Source: CAXMST01 sp035267205
GTDB lineage: Bacteria > Actinomycetota > Thermoleophilia > Solirubrobacterales > 70-9
DNA: 13,251 nucleotides
Assembly: GCA_035267205.1 (NCBI GenBank)
Contig: DATFLZ010000141.1
Location: 1-13,251 of the forward strand
Reading direction: 5' to 3'
Translations under genes and position numbers: made by a program
The notes under the pieces: generated by a model
Database searches by the model: none
The model's input: the letters and a program-made list of their open reading frames with translations, nothing else
Told to the model about the DNA's origin: nothing
Part shown: in pieces, positions 1 to 8,200 of the stretch
Numbering within the stretch: the stretch's first letter is position 1
Layout of the letters: every line of letters begins with the position of its first letter

Positions 1-669
1 GTCGTCACCAACGCGGTCAACATCCCCGCCGTCCGGCCGGAGACGATGGAGGCGCTCGCTCCGTTCGTCCCGCTCTGCGAAAAGCTCGGCCGGCTCGGCT
101 CCGGGCTCGGCAACGGCTCGGTCGAGAGGGTCTCGATCGAGGTCCGCGGCAAGCTCGCCGACCATGAGACGAGGCTGCTCGGGATCGCGACCCTGGTCGG
201 GATCTTCTCCGGGCACACCGAGGAGCCGGTCACCCTGGTCAACGCGCCCAGCCTCGCCGAGGAGCGGGGGATCGACGTGCAGGAGACCACCGACCGCGTC
301 TCCGAGGACTTCACCGAGCTGATCAGCGTCCGGATCGAGTCCGGCGACGAGGTCACCGAGGTCGCGGGCACGGGCGTGGGCCCGCGCAACGACCCCTATC
401 TGGTGGGCGCCTGGGGCCAGAGCTTCTACCTGCCCTTCGCCGATCACCTGGCGCTGTTCCGGTACGCGGATCAGCCGGGCATGATCGGCCGCGTCGGCAA
501 CGCATTCGGCGAGCACGGCGTCAACATCGTCTCCGCGGCGGTGGGCGCCGAGGCCCCGGGCGCCGAGGCCGTGATGGCGCTGACGACGGACGCTCCAGTG
601 CCGCAGGAGGTCATCGACGAGATCGTGGGGGCCGGTGACTTCTCGGCCGGCCGCGCCGTCGAGCTCTAG
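1..669 (+). CDS. serA: D-3-phosphoglycerate dehydrogenase, C-terminal part (5' end outside window)
   Basis: This is the 3' end of the enzyme that oxidises 3-phosphoglycerate to 3-phosphohydroxypyruvate, the first step of serine biosynthesis in the cytosol. The reading frame is open from base 1 and ends at TAG 667-669, giving 222 residues. It opens with VTNAVNIPAV, the typical junction after the NAD-binding domain of long (type I) PGDH. Residues about 15-140 are the intervening (ASB) domain, including EKLGRLGSGLG and NAPSLAEERGI. Residues about 148-222 are a C-terminal ACT domain (DQPGMIGRVGNAFGEHGVNI), the usual serine-sensing module. The ATG at 46 is an internal methionine, not the start. 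The catalytic His and the NAD site lie upstream of the window. Confident call. Confidence 0.95.
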   Translation, partial: VVTNAVNIPAVRPETMEALAPFVPLCEKLGRLGSGLGNGSVERVSIEVRGKLADHETRLLGIATLVGIFSGHTEEPVTLVNAPSLAEERGIDVQETTDRVSEDFTELISVRIESGDEVTEVAGTGVGPRNDPYLVGAWGQSFYLPFADHLALFRYADQPGMIGRVGNAFGEHGVNIVSAAVGAEAPGAEAVMALTTDAPVPQEVIDEIVGAGDFSAGRAVEL

Positions 670-675
670 GCACCG

Positions 676-695
676 GTCGGCCGCGAACCGCCGAC
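676..695 (+). repeat. 6-bp inverted repeat after serA
   Basis: GTCGGC (676-681) and GCCGAC (690-695) form a perfect 6-bp stem with an 8-nt loop, 7 nt after the serA stop. No T-tract follows, so it is at best a weak terminator or an mRNA 3'-end stabiliser. It also lies immediately upstream of the ribosome binding site of the next gene. Such repeats arise easily in GC-rich DNA. Confidence 0.25.
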
Positions 696-712
696 GGTAG
701 TGTGGAGGATCG

Positions 713-1744
713 ATGCGAGCGGTAGTCATCACCGAACACGGCGAGCCCGACGTCCTCGCGGTCCAGGACCGCCCGGACCCACCGGTCGGCCCGAGGGACG
801 TCCGGATCGAGGTCAAGGCCGCGGGGATCAACTTCGCCGACCTCCTCGCCCGCAGCGGCATGTATCCCGACGCACCCAAACCGCCCTGTGTGGTCGGCTA
901 CGAGGTGGCGGGGGTGGTCGAGTCGGTGGGCGCCGACGTCGACGCCTTCTCCGCGGGCGATCGCGTCTTCGGCGGCAGCCAGTTCAACGGCTACGCGGAG
1001 CTCGTCTGCGCCGACCAGGACGACGTGCTCGCGCTGCCCGACGATCTCTCGTTCGAGCAGGGCGCCGCGATTCCGGTCAACTATGCCACCGCCTACGCGG
1101 GGCTGATGATCATGGGTGGAATGCGAGCGGGCGATCGAGTGCTGCTCCATGCCGCGGCGGGAGGGGTCGGGGTCGCGGGCTCGCAGATCGCCCGCAACGT
1201 CGGCGCCGAGGTGTTCGGGACCGCCTCGCCCAGCAAGCACGACGCGATCCGCGAGCACGGGGTGGCCCATCCCATCGACTACCGAGGCGATGACTTCGAG
1301 CGGGTCGTGAGCGAGCTCACGGACGGTGAGGGCATCGACATCGCGATGGACGCGATCGGGCCGTCGAGCTTTCGCAAGGACTACCGGCTGCTGCGGCCGG
1401 GAGGACGGCTGATCTGCTTCGGCCTGAGCGAGGTCCAGACCGGGACGGGCAGGAACATCCCCGGCCTGCTCAAGGGCCTGGCGGGGATGACGACCGCGAC
1501 GATGCCCTGGTGGAAGAGCCTCGCGATCATGAACGAGAACAAGGGGGTCTTCGGTCTCAACATGCTGAGCTGGTGGAAGACCGAGGGGAACATCAGCCGC
1601 GCCATCGAGCCACTCGCCGACGACTTCGCCGCGGGCCGGCTGGGGCCGGTCGTAGCCGAGGCCTTCCCGTTCGACAGGGCAGCCGACGCGCATCGCTTCA
1701 TCCATGACCGCAAGAACATCGGCAAGGTCGTGCTCACGCCCTGA
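713..1744 (+). CDS. VAT-1-like medium-chain dehydrogenase / NADPH:quinone oxidoreductase
   Basis: A 343-residue cytosolic oxidoreductase of the medium-chain dehydrogenase/reductase superfamily, zinc-independent quinone reductase branch. The N-terminal GroES-like domain spans about residues 1-120 (KAAGINFADLLARSGMY, VGYEVAGVVESVG). The Rossmann domain carries the nucleotide motif AAAGGVGVAGSQIA near residue 145. The catalytic-zinc Cys/His pattern is absent. The segment with NKGVFGLNMLSWW followed by a C-terminal DRAADAHRFI.DRKNIGKVVL resembles VAT-1 homologues more than QorA. The start is ATG 713 with GGAGG at 704-708, a short 4-nt spacing. It lies 43 bp after serA and may be co-transcribed with it. 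The family is secure; the substrate cannot be told from sequence. Confidence 0.85.
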   Translation: MRAVVITEHGEPDVLAVQDRPDPPVGPRDVRIEVKAAGINFADLLARSGMYPDAPKPPCVVGYEVAGVVESVGADVDAFSAGDRVFGGSQFNGYAELVCADQDDVLALPDDLSFEQGAAIPVNYATAYAGLMIMGGMRAGDRVLLHAAAGGVGVAGSQIARNVGAEVFGTASPSKHDAIREHGVAHPIDYRGDDFERVVSELTDGEGIDIAMDAIGPSSFRKDYRLLRPGGRLICFGLSEVQTGTGRNIPGLLKGLAGMTTATMPWWKSLAIMNENKGVFGLNMLSWWKTEGNISRAIEPLADDFAAGRLGPVVAEAFPFDRAADAHRFIHDRKNIGKVVLTP

Positions 1745-1786
1745 GCGCGCGGGGTCGCCCGGGTGGCCGGGCGGCATGATGGCCCC

Positions 1787-2632
1787 ATGACCGTGCTCCT
1801 TGCCCTCGCCGCGGCGGCGCTGTTCGCGCTCGGCACCGTTCTCCAGCAGCGCGAGGCCATGCGCGAGCCCGAGGAGGGGTCGCTGGGCGCCGGGTTCATC
1901 GGCCGCTTGGCGCGGCGCCCGATCTGGCTCGCCGGGATCGCGGCGGACGGCCTGGGCTTCGTCGGCCAGGCCGCGGCGCTCGGCGTCGGCCGGATGGTCG
2001 TCGTGCAACCGATCCTGGCAATGACCGTGATCTTCTCCCTGCCCCTCGGCGCGAAGCTCAGCGGTCAGCGGATCAGCCCTCGGGACGTGCTCGCCGCCGG
2101 GGTCACGACCGGCGGGCTCGCGCTCTTTCTGGCGCTCGGCAATCCCTCGGCCGGTCGTGACGACGCCCCCGTCGAGGAGTGGCTCATCGCCGGCGCGGCA
2201 ACCGCTGCGATCTGCGGGCCGCTGGTGATCGCGGCCGCCGGTCGCTCATCCCGGACCCGGGCGGCGTTGCTCGGGATCGCGACGGGCATCCTCTGGGGCC
2301 TCAGCGCCGGCATCACCAAGGCCACGGTCGATCAGCTCGACGAGGGGCTCGTCGCCCTGCTCACGGACTGGCACGTGTACGCGCTGATCGTCGTCGGGGC
2401 CGCCGCGCTCGTGCTCAGCCAGGCCTCGCTGCAGACTGGCGCCCTCGCCCCGGCGATCGCCACCGCCTCGATCCTCGATCCGCTTGCCAGCCTGGTGCTC
2501 GGCGTGACGATCTTCGCCGAGCGCCTGGAAGACTCGGCCCCGGAGGCCCTGCTGGCCTTCGGCGGACTGGCGGTGGCGCTGGTCGGGCTTTACTACCTCG
2601 CCGGCGCGCAGGCGGCGGAGGAGGAGGGCTGA
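1787..2632 (+). CDS. DMT-superfamily (EamA/NIPA-like) membrane transporter
   Basis: A 281-residue integral inner-membrane protein with about nine hydrophobic segments, starting with MTVLLALAAAALFALGTVLQ. The FALGTVLQQ N-terminus, the GRMVVVQPILAMTVIFSLPLGAKL segment and the repeated-half organisation (a second half begins near LLGIATGILWGLSAGITKA) fit the drug/metabolite transporter superfamily as found in actinobacteria. I prefer ATG 1787 over the in-frame GTG at 1763, because the hydrophobic segment begins directly after it and the extension (AGRHDGP) is not typical. No Shine-Dalgarno is visible; CATGAT at 1775-1780, 6 nt before the ATG, could be a -10 for a leaderless mRNA. The stop lies 9 bp from the stop of the convergent nitrilase gene. 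Substrate unknown. Confidence 0.75.
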   Translation: MTVLLALAAAALFALGTVLQQREAMREPEEGSLGAGFIGRLARRPIWLAGIAADGLGFVGQAAALGVGRMVVVQPILAMTVIFSLPLGAKLSGQRISPRDVLAAGVTTGGLALFLALGNPSAGRDDAPVEEWLIAGAATAAICGPLVIAAAGRSSRTRAALLGIATGILWGLSAGITKATVDQLDEGLVALLTDWHVYALIVVGAAALVLSQASLQTGALAPAIATASILDPLASLVLGVTIFAERLEDSAPEALLAFGGLAVALVGLYYLAGAQAAEEEG

Positions 2633-2641
2633 GCGAGGCCC

Positions 2642-3667
2642 TCAGTCGACCTTGCGGGTGAAGGTGCTTCCCTCGGTGTGCCGTCGATAGATCTCGTTGA
2701 AGTCGAAGGCGTAGTTGAAGTCGTCGAGCTCGGCGGCGCGGGTCTCCTGGATGTTGAGGTTGTGGACGATCAGAAGCTCCTCGTTGATGTTGGAGGCCTG
2801 AACGAGAGGGATCCCCGAGGGTGCCCAGATACCGGAGCCACCCCAGAACGCGACGTCGCTGACCGGGTGACGCCCGACGGCGTTGCAGGCGATCGTCCAC
2901 ACCTGGTTCGTCGCCGAGGCGGCGGCCATGGTCAGATCCCAGAGCTCGCCGTAGTAGAGGTCCGTGCGAACGTTCATCAGCGGGTAGTCGCGGGTCGCCG
3001 CCGCGCGCCATGACGCCACCTCGACCAGGGCGTCGACCCCGTCGATCACCGCGTACTCGCGCAGGAGCTCTCCGAACAGATAGTCGTAACAGGTCGCGAA
3101 CCCGATCCGGCCCTGCTTCACGCCCCGGAGGACGAGGCGGTCGTCGCGACCGCTCTCGGTGTAGAGCTTCTCGATGCCCGGTAGGAAGACCTTCTGGTAC
3201 GTCTCTCTCGGGTCGAGGTAGTCGTGGTCCTGAGCGACGACGAAGGTCGAGTTGTGGAGCTTGTGATCGGCGCCGGTTGTCCGGGTCAGGCCGTTGAGGA
3301 CGATCGCCCGGAAGTCCGCGTCGAGCAGCGGCATCAGCTCGCCCTCGATCCAGTCACGATGGTTCTCGATCGCGGCGGCCTCCATGTAGGGACGACACTC
3401 GGCCTCGTCTTCCCAGAAGTAGCCGGAGAGCGCAAACTCGGGAAAGATCGCGACGTTGACGCCGCTCTGCTTGAAGCGCTGTGCGGCCCGCAGGATCTTG
3501 TCCTTGTTGCGCTCGACGGCGGGGACGTCCGCGTGAATACTGGCCAGCCCGACGCTGACGTTCGAGGGGTCGTCCGAATAGGTCCGCTCGACGACGAGGA
3601 ACTCGTCGAAGGTCTCGCCCGGCTGGCTCTCCGGCCGGGGAATGCCCAAGGGCTCGGGTCGGCTCAT
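2642..3667 (-). CDS. Carbon-nitrogen hydrolase (nitrilase superfamily)
   Basis: A 341-residue cytosolic hydrolase that cleaves C-N bonds in amides, nitriles or carbamoyl compounds. The Glu-Lys-Cys triad of the superfamily is visible: E77 in FPEFALSGY, K159 in YQKVFLPG and C193 in GFATCYD. The family core starts near residue 38 (VGLASIHADV). The first ~37 residues are a Pro/Glu-rich extension, and later starts cannot be excluded. The C-terminal part keeps the WGGSGIWAPSG strand and a final helix. ATG 3667 has no clear Shine-Dalgarno. The gene lies 34 bp downstream of the amino-acid permease on the same strand, so it probably acts on an amide or N-carbamoyl compound that the permease imports, or on a related metabolite. 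The exact substrate (amidase, beta-ureidopropionase-like or other) is not determinable. Confidence 0.85.
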   Translation of the reverse strand: MSRPEPLGIPRPESQPGETFDEFLVVERTYSDDPSNVSVGLASIHADVPAVERNKDKILRAAQRFKQSGVNVAIFPEFALSGYFWEDEAECRPYMEAAAIENHRDWIEGELMPLLDADFRAIVLNGLTRTTGADHKLHNSTFVVAQDHDYLDPRETYQKVFLPGIEKLYTESGRDDRLVLRGVKQGRIGFATCYDYLFGELLREYAVIDGVDALVEVASWRAAATRDYPLMNVRTDLYYGELWDLTMAAASATNQVWTIACNAVGRHPVSDVAFWGGSGIWAPSGIPLVQASNINEELLIVHNLNIQETRAAELDDFNYAFDFNEIYRRHTEGSTFTRKVD

Positions 3668-3701
3668 GGGCCTAGCATTCCAGGTGCGGGGGCGGGGGAG
3701 C

Positions 3702-5159
3702 TCAAGCCTCCCCGGCCGAGCTCAGGCGGGCCTCACGCCGAGCCGCGACCCGACGCCGGGAGTAGCCGAAGTAGATCACCAGCCCGATCGCGAGCCATCC
3801 CGCCAGGCGGTACCAGGTCTCGACCGGGAGGGTGGTCATGAGAGCCAGGGCGCTCAGCGCACCAAGGGGCGCGGTGATCCAGACGCCGGGGGCGCGGAAG
3901 GGCCGCTCGAGGTCGGGCCGCCGCACCCGGAGGACGAGCACGCCGGCGCAGACGATCACGAAGGCGAGCAGGGTCCCGATCGAGACCAGCTCGCCGAGTG
4001 CGTCGATCGGGATCAGCCCGGCGGCCATCGCGCCGATGACGCCGCTGACCACGGTCGCGAAGAGCGGTGTCTTGGTCGACTCCGAGACACGGCCGAAGGC
4101 GTCAGGCAGCATGCCGTCGGAGGACATGCGCATGAAGATCCGCGTCTGCCCGTAGAAGGTGACGAGCACGGTCGCCGCGAGCCCGACCACGGCGGCGACG
4201 TCGACCAGCGCCCCGAGCCAGGCGAGGCCGCCCACGGCGTCGATCGCCTCCGAGAGTGGGTTGGCGACGTTGAGGTCGGTGTAGTTCTCCATCCCGGTCA
4301 TCACCAGGCCGATGCCCACGTACAGAGCCGTGGAGATCAGCACGGTGGCGAGCAGGCCGATCGGCACCGTGCGCCTTGGATTCCTACTCTCGGCCGCGGC
4401 GGTGGAGACCGCGTCGAAGCCGACGTAGGCGAAGAACACGACGCCCGCCCCCCGCAGGATCCCGCTGACCCCGAACTCGCCGAACTCGCCACTGTTGGCC
4501 GGGATGAACGGGTCCCAGTTGGACCCGGTCACGTAGAAGGCGCCCACGGCAACGAACAGCACGAGGATTCCCACCTTGAGCACCGTCATCGCGTTGTTCG
4601 CCCTCGTCGACTGCCGGATCCCAACGGCGAGCAACGACGTCGCCAGCACGACGATCAGCATCGCCGGCAGGTTGATCACGCCCGCGTCCTCGCCGAACGG
4701 CGGCTTGGTGATGGCATCGGGGAGCGCGATGCCGAAGCTCTCCAGGCCGTTGACCGCGTACCCCGACCAGCCCACCGCCACGGTCGAGGCAGCGAAGAGG
4801 TACTCGAGCAGCAGATCCCAGCCGATGAACCAGCCGAGGAAGACCCCGAAGACCGCGTAGGCGTAGGAGTAGGTGCTACCCGCGGCGGGGATCATCGAGG
4901 CGAGCTCCGCGTAGGAGAGGGCCGTGGCGCCGGCGGCCAGGCCGGCGAGCACGAAGGAGATCGCCACTGCCGGACCGGCGAACTCGGCGGCCGCCTGACC
5001 GGTGGTAACGAAGATCCCGGCCCCCACGACGCTCGCGATCCCAAGTGCCGTGAGGCTGAACGGGCCAAACGCGGCCGAATCGAGCCGCCCGCGATCGGCC
5101 TTCGCCTGCGCGATCACAGCATCGAGGTTCTGACCGCCGCGCTGACCCTCCTTCGCCAC
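3702..5159 (-). CDS. APC-family (cationic-type) amino-acid permease
   Basis: A 485-residue membrane permease with about 12 hydrophobic segments. The first segment contains GIASVVGAGIFVTTG (residues 40-54), the substrate-binding helix motif of the amino acid-polyamine-organocation superfamily. SYAELASMIPAAGSTYSYAY (82-101) is characteristic of the cationic amino-acid transporter (CAT/YhdG) branch, as is FFAYVGFDAVSTAAAESRNP further on. The start is assigned to GTG 5157-5159; an in-frame stop lies just upstream and no convincing Shine-Dalgarno precedes it. An AAGGAGG occurs inside the first codons but has no suitably spaced start after it. It probably forms an operon with the nitrilase gene and is divergent from the lysyl-tRNA synthetase fusion. 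Substrate inferred only as an amino acid or related amine. Confidence 0.88.
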   Translation of the reverse strand: MAKEGQRGGQNLDAVIAQAKADRGRLDSAAFGPFSLTALGIASVVGAGIFVTTGQAAAEFAGPAVAISFVLAGLAAGATALSYAELASMIPAAGSTYSYAYAVFGVFLGWFIGWDLLLEYLFAASTVAVGWSGYAVNGLESFGIALPDAITKPPFGEDAGVINLPAMLIVVLATSLLAVGIRQSTRANNAMTVLKVGILVLFVAVGAFYVTGSNWDPFIPANSGEFGEFGVSGILRGAGVVFFAYVGFDAVSTAAAESRNPRRTVPIGLLATVLISTALYVGIGLVMTGMENYTDLNVANPLSEAIDAVGGLAWLGALVDVAAVVGLAATVLVTFYGQTRIFMRMSSDGMLPDAFGRVSESTKTPLFATVVSGVIGAMAAGLIPIDALGELVSIGTLLAFVIVCAGVLVLRVRRPDLERPFRAPGVWITAPLGALSALALMTTLPVETWYRLAGWLAIGLVIYFGYSRRRVAARREARLSSAGEA

Positions 5160-5250
5160 ACGGCGATGCTTTCAGATGCTCGGCGCGCCGGCGGGCGCCG
5201 AGGTCGAAGGGCGGCAAGGATCCGCCGTCGGGCCGTGAAAGGATGGGCCG
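5160..5250. promoter_or_regulatory. Divergent intergenic region between permease and LysRS fusion
   Basis: This 91-bp gap must contain the promoters of both the leftward permease and the rightward fusion gene, unless their transcripts begin at or within the genes. I see no convincing -35/-10 pair. It contains a perfect 8-bp inverted repeat (5179-5202, listed separately) and the ribosome binding site AAAGGA at 5238-5243 of the fusion gene. Confidence 0.5.
5179..5202. repeat. Perfect 8-bp inverted repeat, candidate operator
   Basis: CTCGGCGC (5179-5186) and GCGCCGAG (5195-5202) are exact reverse complements with an 8-nt spacer. The centre-to-centre distance of 16 bp puts the arms about one and a half helical turns apart. 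It sits between two divergent genes, so it cannot be a shared 3' terminator. It could be an operator, or a hairpin in the permease or fusion-gene leader depending on the start sites. Confidence 0.4.
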
Positions 5251-8200
5251 GTGAGCGACGTGGAGGAGCCGGCAGCTGACGAGGGGACCGTCGCGGAAGA
5301 GCGGCGGCGCCGACTCGAGAAGCTCGATCGGCTCGCGGAGCGCGGGGGATCACGCTACCCGCCACGGTTCGATCGCGATCACATGGTGGCGGCGGTCCGG
5401 GAGCGATTCGATGGGATCGCGGCCGACGCGCGCACTGGCGAGCGGGTGCGGGTCGCCGGCCGCCTGATGCTGATCCGCCGTCATGGCGGCGTGATCTTCG
5501 CGATGCTGCGCGACTCCTCCGGGGAGTTGCAGCTGGAGGTCTCGCGCGAGGTGGTGGGGGAGGCCGCGCACGACGATTTCGAGCACCTCGATCTCGGCGA
5601 CTGGGTCGGGGTGGAGGGCGAGGTGATCGGCTCGCATTCCGGTGAGCTCTCGGTCGAGCTGGGGGAGTGGGAGCTGCTGACCAAGGCGCTCAGGACGCTC
5701 CCGAAGGAGGAGCACGGCCCGCGCGACGTGGATGTCCGCTACCGCGAGCGCTACCTGGACCTGATCGTCAACCCGGATGCCCGGCGGATCTTCCAGATCC
5801 GCAGCGCGGCGATCGCATCCGTGCGGCAGACCCTCATCCAGCGTGGCTTCGCGGAGGTCGAGACACCGGTGCTCGACACCGCCGCCGGTGGCGCCGCGGC
5901 TCGCCCGTTCATTACCCACCACAACGCGCTGGACATCGACATGTACCTGCGCATCGCACTCGAGTTGCCGCTGAAGCGCCTGGTCGTCGGCGGGATGGAG
6001 CGGGTGTTCGAGATCGGGCGCGTGTTCCGCAACGAGGGTCTCGACACCCGGCACAACCCGGAGTTCACGCTGCTGGAGGCCTACCAGGCGCTCGGCGACT
6101 ACCACGACATGATGGATCTGGTGGAGACGATCGTCTCCCGGGCCGCCACCGATGCGATCGGGACGACGAAGATCGAGATCGACGGGAAGCCGGTGGATCT
6201 CGCGCCGCCCTGGCGACGGGTGAGCATGGCCGACCTGGTGCGGGAGCAGACCGGGGCGGAGATGCATCCGTCGATGCCGATCGAGGAGGCGCGCTCGATC
6301 GCCTCGGACATGGGGCTCGAGACGGAGGAGTCGTGGGGGGCCGGCAGGATCCTTGCCGAGGTCTACGACGAGCACTGCGAGGCGGAGCTGATCGAGCCGA
6401 CCTTCGTCCTCGACCATCCCCGCGAGGTATCGCCGCTGGCGCGCGCGCATCGCGACGACCCCACCCTGACCGAGCGCTTCGAGGCGGTGGTCGGGGCCCG
6501 CGAGCTCGCCAACGCCTACAGCGAGCTGAACGACCCGGTGGACCAGCGCGAGCGCTTCGAGGCGGAGGCCCGCGCCAAGGCGGCGGGTGACGAGGAGGCT
6601 GAAGACGTCGACGAGGACTACATCCGGGCACTCGAGTTCGGTCTGCCCCCGACCGGGGGACTGGGAATCGGGATCGACAGGCTGGTGATGCTGATCGCGG
6701 GCGCCGACACGATTCGCGAGGTGATCCTCTTCCCGACGATGCGCCCGGAGGGCGCGGCCGCCGGTCCGCATGCCGGTGCGGGTGCTCCCGGGCTGCCGAG
6801 CCCCGAGGTGATGGCGGCACCCGAGTCCGAGCCGGAGGTCGACGGCCCCGCGGTCGGCACCGAGCCTGCCCCAGCCTCCGACCCGCCCCGCCCGGGGCCC
6901 GGTCCGTCAGCCCGTGCGCTCGGCTGGCTCACCGCGGTCGTGGGCATCCTCTCGCTGGTCCCGACCCTTCCGGTTGTCTCCGGCCCGCTTGGGATAGAGC
7001 CGCTGCTCGGCCGCGACGGCCGGATCGTCTCCGACATCGCCTCGGTGCTCGTCGGCTTCGCCCTGATCGCCGTCGCCTACGAGGTCGGTCGCGGGCGGCG
7101 GGCGGCCTTCCGCGTAGCGGTGGGGCTGTTCGCCGTGAGCGCCCTGGCCCATGCGATTCGCGGCCCCGACCCGATCGTCGTGGTCCTCGACCTGGCGATG
7201 CTCGCCGGGTTGGTCGCCAACCGTGGGCGGTTCCGGGTCCCCCCGAACCCGCGCTCGGCGCTGGCGCTGCTGCGCTTCATCCCCGCCTACCTCGCTCTGG
7301 TCGGGGCCTTCAGCGTGCTGACGCTGTTCGTCGAACGCGACAAGCTCTCGCCGTCCTTCAGCGTCGCGGGCGCGCTGGAGGCCGGCTACGTGGGCCTGGT
7401 CGGCGTCCAGGGCCCATTCGAGTATTCATCCGCTGCGTTCGAGGACTTCTTCGAGTGGTCGTTGATCGTGCTCGCCGTCGCCGGGCTCCTGACCGCGCTC
7501 TTCCTCCTGTTCAGGCCGCTGACGCAGCGCGGGGGGCCGAGTGCCGACGACCGCGCGAAGGCGCGAGCGCTCGTCCGGCGCTGGGGCTCCGACAGCCTCG
7601 CCTATTTTGCGCTGCATCCCCGCAAGAGCTACTTCTTCTCGAGCGACGGGCGGGCGATGGTCGCCTACGCCTACGCGGGGGGCTACGCGCTGGTATCGGC
7701 CGACCCGATCGGCGCGCCCGGCTCCATCCGCAGGGTCTTGGACGAGTTTCTCGCCTATTGCGCTGATCGCGGCTGGCGAGTCAGCTTCCTCGCTGTGCGG
7801 GAGGAGTTGCTCGGCCTCTACACCGAGCGCGGCCTGCGCGGCGTCTATCTCGGCGACGAGGCGATGATCGACTGCCGCCGCTTCGGCCTCGGGGGCGGCG
7901 CGATGAAGCCGGTCCGGGAGGCCGCCCACCGGGTGGGACGCGAGCACCGGTTCCGCCTGATCCGCGAGAGCGAGGCCGGGCCGGCGCTGGTCGCGCGTCT
8001 CAATGAGATCAGCCGGCAGTGGCGCGGCGACACCGAGGAGCGCGGCTTCACGATGGAGCTGACCCGCGAGGTCGAGGGGGTCGAGGAGGACTTCCTGCTG
8101 GCGCTCTGCCTCGACGCCGAGGAGCGACCGGTCGGCTTCCTGCGGCTGGTCCCCTGCTACGGGGCGGACCCCGGCTTCTCCCTGGACCTGATGCGACGGC

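Noticed and set aside
1763..1786. Upstream GTG start for the DMT transporter
   Set aside because: It adds eight polar residues before the membrane segment and has no ribosome binding site. ATG 1787 begins directly at the hydrophobic helix.
611..2008. Long - strand frame opposite serA, the quinone reductase and the DMT gene
   Set aside because: It spans three well-supported + strand genes and its product has GC-shadow composition.
4471..4491. Short tandem repeat in the permease gene (CGAACTCGC twice)
   Set aside because: It simply encodes a GEFGEFG stretch in a loop of the permease. Two copies only, no sign of a mobile or variable repeat.
3642..5279. Open 545-codon + strand frame opposite the permease
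   Set aside because: It is antisense to a clear APC permease. The translation is a low-complexity, Arg/Gly/Asp/His-rich string without domains, typical of the shadow frame of a GC-rich gene.
5350..6771. Open 473-codon - strand frame opposite the LysRS domain
   Set aside because: The sense strand carries all LysRS motifs. The antisense product is rich in Arg, His, Leu and Asp with no recognisable fold.
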